DNA of 11,037 bases from an uncultured bacterium (lineage in GTDB: Bacteria; Cyanobacteriota; Vampirovibrionia; Gastranaerophilales; Gastranaerophilaceae), in NCBI GenBank assembly GCA_900556295.1, contig USOK01000034.1:1-11037 (forward strand), read 5' to 3'. The position numbers and the translations under genes were made by a program. Shown piece after piece: positions 6,391-11,037 of the stretch. The notes beneath the pieces were generated by a model. That model worked only from the letters and a program-made list of their open reading frames with translations, was not told where the DNA came from and made no database searches. Each line of letters opens with the position of its first letter. Positions within the stretch are counted from its first letter, which is position 1.

Positions 6391-9300
6391 ATGAATACAC
6401 AAGGAATTAATAAAAAAAGAGTAGTTGCATTTGCTTTAAGTATGTTGCTAATTATGCAACAATCGTTGACGTACCAAGTTTTGGCAGCAACCGAAATTAC
6501 CAATGGTAATGGCGGAGCGATTACGCCTGATTCAAATGGTATTTATAATCTTTACCCTGATTCATATAATAAAAATACAGGTTATAGAGTGTTTGATAAA
6601 TTTAATCTTGAAAAAGGTGATGTTGCAAACTTTATTTTTCAATGGTTAAAAGCTCAAAGTAATGAATATGGTAATGCGACTAATATTGATACCTTTGTTG
6701 GCTTTGTTAATAACCAAGCAAATATCAATGGTATTGTAAATGCTCTTGCAAGTCAAGGTGGTGCAATTAAGTCTAATGGACATTTGGTTATTGTATCTCC
6801 AAAAGGTATGGTTGTTGGCGCTTCTGGTGTATTGAACGTTGGTTCTTTATCTGTTTTAACTCCAACTGAAAGTTCATATAAGGCTTTGATAAATGGTTTA
6901 CCTTTGGAAGCTGAACAAAATGCAAATCATTCACAAGCAATAGAAACAACTGCTCGTGATTTATCAACATTACAATATGGTAACCCTACAGCAGTTCCTA
7001 TTACTATCAATGGTAAAGTTGTTGCTCGTGGGGATGTTACTTTAAAAGGCGATACAATTAATGTTGGAGATAATGCAAAGATTTATGCTGGTGTTGCAAA
7101 CAATACACTTGATTCATTAATGTATCCTGCTTCAGATATTCAATCTAATGTAAATACAATATTTGATACGCTTGTAAACACAGATAACATGAATGTTGCA
7201 AGCGGTTTTTCAAATGCAAACGGTAATATTGTTATTACATCAACTACAGGAACATCAATTGGTACTGGAGCTCAAGTAAGAAATTTTGCTTCTAAAGGTG
7301 ACATTACAATTACTAACACTGGAGCAGATGGTATTTCTATTGCCGGTGAGGTCTCAAACCCTAATGGTGCATTAACTATTCGTAATGAAAATGCTACTAG
7401 TGCTTTGTTAGTTGATACTACAGGTTTAATTAAATCAGGAGCAACAACAAGAAATCAAGCTGATAATTCAACCTTACTAGTATACAACGAAGGTACTAGA
7501 GGGATGGATATCAAAGGTAAAGTTCTTGTAAACCATAATACCAAAGCAAATACAGTAAACTTCATAAACCAAAATTCAGACATGACTATTGGTTCAACTG
7601 CTGTTAACCAAAACATTGAATCTAACGCTGATGTTAATATTGCGGTTACTAACGGAAACTTGTTGAACAATGGTGTTGCAAACACTTTGATTTACACAAC
7701 TAACGGTGCTGATTTGAACGCAACTGTTACAAACGGTGCAATCGGTGAAGAAGTTGGGCCTTGTGCAGATGGTGTTTGCACAGGTGTTGGACCAAGCGGA
7801 AGAGATTTGACAAAATCTGTGAACACATCTATTGATGGTGTTATTACGGCAACAAGTTCAGGTACTGGTTCGCTTATCAATATGGCAAGCTTGAACAAAG
7901 ATATGCATGTTAACCAAATCAAGGCTGATGGTAGAGTTATTCTTCTTGCTGACGATGCTACTAACAAAGGTGCAAAAGCATACAGCATCGTAAACAGAAC
8001 AAAAGATGCAGAAGGCAAAACACCTAACGTTGAGGGTACAGGCATTTCCCTAATTGCAAGCGGAAATATTGGCGAAGCTGCAATTTCTTCTTCAACAAAA
8101 TCAACCCCTTTAACATTCAGACAAAATGGTTACACATATAACAGAAATGGCGATGATGCAAGAGCTGATCACGTAATTGATAATATAAATAAAACCGGAA
8201 ACGGCGTTGATATGTTGGCAATCGGCAATATTGATGTTAAAGGTATGGACGATGCAAATAACAATAAACTTGATACAAATGCTTGCGCAATTATTTCAAG
8301 AGAAGGCGATGTAAACGCAGAATTCTCAGGAAATGTGTATGTTAGAGAAACTACTGCAAACAAAAAGTTAAACTTGACAACTCGTGGTAAAAATATGTAC
8401 ATCGACCACTTGGGCGAAGTTCCAAGCTATGGTACTGATTACTACGGAGAAAATACAAATATTCACCCAGAAAGAGCAAAATTAGTTGCACTTGACTTGG
8501 GTACACAATGGATTGACTCAGAAAATCCTGAATATAGAAGTGCAGCAGATTCTACAATCAAAGTTAAAAATGGTACTTTAAAAGGTGATGGTAACAAACG
8601 CCCTTCTGGTGATCAAGACTTGATGATGGTTGCAGATAATGCTTATGCCGGCGGTTACTACTTCAATATGGGTAAACACCGTAATGGTGGAGTTTCTACA
8701 GTTGTTAAAGACGGATCAACAAGCACTTTGACAAATGCAAATGGTTCTACTCCGATTTCTATTAGAACAAAAGCTGTTAGACCGGATGATGTTACTGCAA
8801 TTGGCAAAAACGAAAATGATAGAAACTACTACTATGGCGGCAGTGAACAAGGTGAAGATCAGGGATATGATGGATTTACTGATCCTAGCAAAAAAGGAAC
8901 AGAGGAAGATGACGACAACCTAGTAGTTCCAAAAGATGATGAACCTGATTATCCGCTAGATACAGATACTGATACAGATAATGATACTGACACAGACACT
9001 GATACCGATATCGATACAGACAATGATACTGATACAGACACGGATTTAGACACAGACACCGATACTGATACGGACATTGATACAGATACAGATAACGATA
9101 CAGACAATGATACCGATACTGATATAGATACAGACAACGATACAGATACCGATAATGATACTGACACGGATACTGATACGGACACCGATACTGATATCGA
9201 TACAGACAATGATACTGATACAGATACAGATTTAGACACAGATACCGATATTGATACGGACATTGATACAGATACTGACGCAGATACTGATATTGATACA

Positions 9301-9948
9301 GATATGGATGTAGACACAGACAACGATACAGATACCGATAATGATACTGACACGGATACTGATACGGACACCGATACTGATATCGATACAGACAATGATA
9401 CTGATACAGATACAGATTTAGACACAGATACCGATATTGATACGGACATTGATACTGATACTGACGCAGATACCGATATTGATACAGATACTGATCCGGA
9501 TCCTGATCCCGAACCAAAACCAACTCCAGACAAAAAGATTGACTTCAAAGATATGTACAAACAACGTGTTGTAAGTGACCGAATTGATTCAATCGACAAA
9601 CGTCAATATATGAGATTTAATGCACAAGACAACCAAAACCCAATCAAATTTGAATCAAGCAACAATGTAGTTTCAATTTCAGACATCTCAAGAGGTGGGG
9701 TATCATTAACCCACAAAGGTAAATTGAAAGTCGGCGATGTTGTTCCGGTACACCTTCAATATGGAGATTTGACAATCAACGCTAACGTAAAAATCGTATC
9801 AGCAAGTGATGTCAAAGCCGGAGGTAAGTTCATAGACCTAGACCAAGCAACAGCTAACAAGTTATTATACTTGAGCTTGTTAGAAAAAGATCAACCAATT
9901 GCTCAAACAATTATGAATCAAAATGTTGCAACAACCATTGAAGAATAG
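6391..9948 (+). CDS. Large TPS-type filamentous adhesin with Asp-rich stalk and C-terminal PilZ domain
   Basis: The 1185-residue product begins with a signal peptide (basic NKKR, hydrophobic core, likely cleavage near LAA at 31-33). Residues ~34-235 look like the secretion domain of filamentous-haemagglutinin/TpsA proteins: NINGIVNALASQGGAIKSNG and then VSPKGMVVGASGVLNVGSL (135-153), matching the usual NPNGI...G..g.iNVGgL signature. Residues ~235-850 have repeated short beta-strand blocks (GDVTLKGDTINVGDNAKIYA and similar), consistent with a right-handed beta-helix. Residues 857-1040 are almost pure Asp-Thr/Ile/Asn alternation ending in DPDPDPEPKP. Residues ~1060-1165 form a PilZ domain with RxxxR (R1071, R1075) and DxSxxG (D1098, S1100, G1103), the c-di-GMP-binding pair at normal spacing. 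PilZ domains work in the cytoplasm, so this fusion is odd for an exported protein. No TpsB-type transporter gene is in the window. A strong terminator follows. The adhesin and PilZ calls are each confident; their joint function is unknown. Confidence 0.9.
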   Translation: MNTQGINKKRVVAFALSMLLIMQQSLTYQVLAATEITNGNGGAITPDSNGIYNLYPDSYNKNTGYRVFDKFNLEKGDVANFIFQWLKAQSNEYGNATNIDTFVGFVNNQANINGIVNALASQGGAIKSNGHLVIVSPKGMVVGASGVLNVGSLSVLTPTESSYKALINGLPLEAEQNANHSQAIETTARDLSTLQYGNPTAVPITINGKVVARGDVTLKGDTINVGDNAKIYAGVANNTLDSLMYPASDIQSNVNTIFDTLVNTDNMNVASGFSNANGNIVITSTTGTSIGTGAQVRNFASKGDITITNTGADGISIAGEVSNPNGALTIRNENATSALLVDTTGLIKSGATTRNQADNSTLLVYNEGTRGMDIKGKVLVNHNTKANTVNFINQNSDMTIGSTAVNQNIESNADVNIAVTNGNLLNNGVANTLIYTTNGADLNATVTNGAIGEEVGPCADGVCTGVGPSGRDLTKSVNTSIDGVITATSSGTGSLINMASLNKDMHVNQIKADGRVILLADDATNKGAKAYSIVNRTKDAEGKTPNVEGTGISLIASGNIGEAAISSSTKSTPLTFRQNGYTYNRNGDDARADHVIDNINKTGNGVDMLAIGNIDVKGMDDANNNKLDTNACAIISREGDVNAEFSGNVYVRETTANKKLNLTTRGKNMYIDHLGEVPSYGTDYYGENTNIHPERAKLVALDLGTQWIDSENPEYRSAADSTIKVKNGTLKGDGNKRPSGDQDLMMVADNAYAGGYYFNMGKHRNGGVSTVVKDGSTSTLTNANGSTPISIRTKAVRPDDVTAIGKNENDRNYYYGGSEQGEDQGYDGFTDPSKKGTEEDDDNLVVPKDDEPDYPLDTDTDTDNDTDTDTDTDIDTDNDTDTDTDLDTDTDTDTDIDTDTDNDTDNDTDTDIDTDNDTDTDNDTDTDTDTDTDTDIDTDNDTDTDTDLDTDTDIDTDIDTDTDADTDIDTDMDVDTDNDTDTDNDTDTDTDTDTDTDIDTDNDTDTDTDLDTDTDIDTDIDTDTDADTDIDTDTDPDPDPEPKPTPDKKIDFKDMYKQRVVSDRIDSIDKRQYMRFNAQDNQNPIKFESSNNVVSISDISRGGVSLTHKGKLKVGDVVPVHLQYGDLTINANVKIVSASDVKAGGKFIDLDQATANKLLYLSLLEKDQPIAQTIMNQNVATTIEE
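8959..9502 (+). repeat. Asp-rich repeat tract with ~186-bp tandem duplication
   Basis: The tract is built from six-base units of the GATACA/GATACT type, giving Asp at every second residue. On top of this is a longer period: 9131-9304 and 9317-9490 align at an offset of 186 bases with only a few differences (such as 9270 against 9456). The block at 9011-9100 aligns to 9197-9286 at the same offset but is more diverged, and an internal 12-base deletion marks the first copy. The whole period is 62 codons, so the frame is kept. This indicates a recent in-frame duplication, and the length probably varies between strains. Confidence 0.9.
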
Positions 9949-9968
9949 TTAAAATAAAAATAATAAAG

Positions 9969-10000
9969 ACAGCTCCTTTGAATAAAAGGGGCTGTTTTTT
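9969..10000 (+). terminator. Strong intrinsic terminator after the adhesin
   Basis: ACAGCTCCTTT (9969-9979) pairs with AAAGGGGCTGT (9985-9995) with a single G-T wobble and a 5-base loop, followed directly by a T-run to 10000. It lies 20 bases after the adhesin stop codon and separates the adhesin from the downstream GGDEF gene, so the two are probably separate transcription units. Confidence 0.92.
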
Positions 10001-10033
10001 ATAATGTAAAAACAGTAAAAATATTCAGCCTAC

Positions 10034-10062
10034 TTGATAAAATTGAAAAAATATGATAAAAT
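10034..10062 (+). promoter_or_regulatory. Promoter of the GGDEF gene (TTGATA-17-TAAAAT, extended -10)
   Basis: TTGATA (10034-10039) and TAAAAT (10057-10062) are separated by 17 bases, and a TG stands one base before the -10 box, giving an extended -10. Transcription would start near 10069, leaving a leader of about 28 bases. The ribosome site AGAAGGG (10083-10089) is seven bases before ATG 10097. Confidence 0.65.
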
Positions 10063-10096
10063 CCTTGTAAGTTAACAGTATTAGAAGGGTAGCTTT

Positions 10097-10969
10097 ATGA
10101 AAAATATAGTTGTTTATACAGACAAAAACGAATCAAAACTTGCTGATGTTTTGGCGCAAATCGATGACACAAACGTTAGAATTGAAAGTGCTGAAAACCT
10201 AAAGGATTACGAAATGCTTAATCCGGGGTTAGTTGTAGTTGAAAGTGTTCCGAATATTAAAGATGTTCTTATGACAACTAAATTTAAAGCTCCAACTTTG
10301 TTTATCGGCGAAGTTTTCAAAGGATGCACAGTTAGAGCTGTAATTTTTGATTTTATTAAAACTCCGGTTGATAATTTAGAGCTTGTAATTCGTGCAAATG
10401 CACTTTTAAAATACAAAGAACTTCGTGACAAATTGAAAATTGTTTCTACAACTGATGAGTTGACAGGTTTGCATAACAGAAAATATATGCAAGAACGCAT
10501 GGAACAAGAAATTTCTCGTGCAAGAAGATATGGTACAAAACTATCTTGTTTGTTGTTTGACCTAGACTTTTTCAAGGTTGTAAATGATATTTATGGCTAT
10601 GAATGGGGCGACGTATTACTTCGTTCAATTGCTGATAAGTTGAAACAATTAATCAGAAAAGAAGATATTTTAACTCGTTATGGTGATGAAGAATTCTTGC
10701 TAATCCTTCCAAATACATCAGAAGAAAATGCATTTTTGTTTGCTGAAAGATTTAGAAGGGATATTGAGAGAATGGAATTTATTCCTGCCGGAGAAGAAGA
10801 AAGACATCCGATTACTATTTCCGGTGGAATTGCAACATATCCTTGTATTGAGGATACAGAAGAGGATGCAAATACAATAATCCGTTACGCAGAACACGCT
10901 TTGTATAATGCTAAAAAACGTGGTAAAAACAAAATCGTTCAATTCTCTCAGATTAACCTGGGTGAATAG
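10097..10969 (+). CDS. GGDEF-domain protein (probable diguanylate cyclase) with degenerate receiver-like N-terminus
   Basis: The 290-residue product would make c-di-GMP from two GTP. Residues 1-105 look like a degenerate response-regulator receiver: strand VVVES has Glu49 where the phosphorylated Asp should be, and FIKTP carries the conserved Lys88 before a last helix ending in ANALLKYKEL. Residues 115-285 are a full-length GGDEF domain: DELTGLHNRKY (120-130), the metal-binding FDLDFFKVVND (154-164), WGD (170-172), the signature as GDEEF (196-200), ITISGGIATYP, and AEHALYNAKKRGKNKIV near the end. The signature differs from consensus in its second Gly (Asp197), while the acidic pair and Phe are kept. 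RKED (187-190), exactly five residues before the signature, is an intact RxxD inhibitory c-di-GMP site. No membrane segment is seen, so it is cytoplasmic. Activity is likely but not certain given Asp197. Glu49 suggests control that does not need phosphorylation. It has its own promoter after the adhesin terminator. Confidence 0.92.
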   Translation: MKNIVVYTDKNESKLADVLAQIDDTNVRIESAENLKDYEMLNPGLVVVESVPNIKDVLMTTKFKAPTLFIGEVFKGCTVRAVIFDFIKTPVDNLELVIRANALLKYKELRDKLKIVSTTDELTGLHNRKYMQERMEQEISRARRYGTKLSCLLFDLDFFKVVNDIYGYEWGDVLLRSIADKLKQLIRKEDILTRYGDEEFLLILPNTSEENAFLFAERFRRDIERMEFIPAGEEERHPITISGGIATYPCIEDTEEDANTIIRYAEHALYNAKKRGKNKIVQFSQINLGE

Positions 10970-10984
10970 GTTACGTCAATATAT

Positions 10985-11015
10985 AAGTGAAAAGTGAAAC
11001 GTGAGAAGTGAAAAG
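10985..11015 (+). repeat. Short AGTGAAA-type tandem repeat after the GGDEF gene
   Basis: The word AAGTGAAA recurs as AAGTGAAA-AGTGAAAC-GTGAG-AAGTGAAAAG within about 31 bases. It is non-coding and lies 15 bases after the stop codon. It may be the edge of an intergenic repeat family; the window ends before it can be followed. No terminator is visible for the GGDEF gene. Confidence 0.5.
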
Positions 11016-11037
11016 ACCGTATCAGATTATTGATAAT

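Noticed and set aside
7692..8045. 117-codon minus-strand open frame within the adhesin
   Set aside because: It lies fully within the well-supported adhesin frame, with no recognisable domain or ribosome site.
8959..9502. Regular repeats that might suggest a CRISPR array
   Set aside because: The repeats are contiguous hexamers within a coding frame, with no unique spacers and no conserved 24-37-base repeat unit.
8885..9523. Minus-strand open frame encoding repeated Gln-Tyr/Leu-Tyr
   Set aside because: Same cause: another frame of the Asp repeat tract, overlapping the adhesin entirely.
8949..9599. Long minus-strand open frame encoding repeated Ser-Val
   Set aside because: It is the antisense of the GATACA-type hexamer tract. 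A six-base repeat is open in several frames at once. No ribosome site and no domain is seen.
9553..9948. Separate translation of a free PilZ protein from the internal ATG at 9553
   Set aside because: This would solve the topology paradox, but no Shine-Dalgarno-like sequence stands before this ATG and the frame is continuous with the stalk. It should still be tested experimentally.

Overview
The window looks like a piece of an AT-rich, double-membraned (diderm) gut-type bacterium. Base composition, codon use, a signal-peptide protein ending in an outer-membrane-like beta-strand, and a large filamentous-haemagglutinin-like adhesin combined with c-di-GMP domains best match the non-photosynthetic cyanobacterial relatives (Gastranaerophilales/Vampirovibrionia, 'Melainabacteria'). 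That placement is inferred from gene style; no marker gene is present.

Layout. The first ~125-150 bases are GC-rich (about 58% by my count of bases 1-130). They encode a fragment of an Amidase_3-type N-acetylmuramoyl-L-alanine amidase that stops abruptly inside an Ala-codon tract, where an AT-rich gene on the opposite strand begins; this is probably a chimeric join. Bases ~123-2000 hold two minus-strand genes: a truncated, unrecognised protein with a Gly/Ala hydrophobic segment, and a small exported protein with a beta-strand-rich C-terminus. A divergent promoter region then leads to a plus-strand DUF2971 gene (2089-3003). Bases 3004-3574 lack a convincing gene but carry several inverted repeats resembling REP/MITE elements, plus a palindromic leader. 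The rest is all plus strand: an 899-residue protein that appears related to the truncated gene at the left (3575-6274), a 1185-residue adhesin (6391-9948), a strong intrinsic terminator, and a diguanylate-cyclase-like gene with its own promoter (10097-10969).

The most striking object is the adhesin. It has a signal peptide, a two-partner-secretion (TPS)-like N-terminal domain, a long beta-helical-looking body, about 184 residues of alternating Asp (DT/DI/DN) encoded by a ~186-bp tandem duplication, and finally a C-terminal PilZ domain with both c-di-GMP-binding motifs intact. PilZ is normally a cytoplasmic c-di-GMP receptor, so placing it at the far end of an exported adhesin is topologically paradoxical. 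A GGDEF protein begins 148 bases downstream. I infer a possible system in which c-di-GMP directly controls export, retention or release of the adhesin. This is a hypothesis; the sequence shows the domains and their order, not the mechanism.
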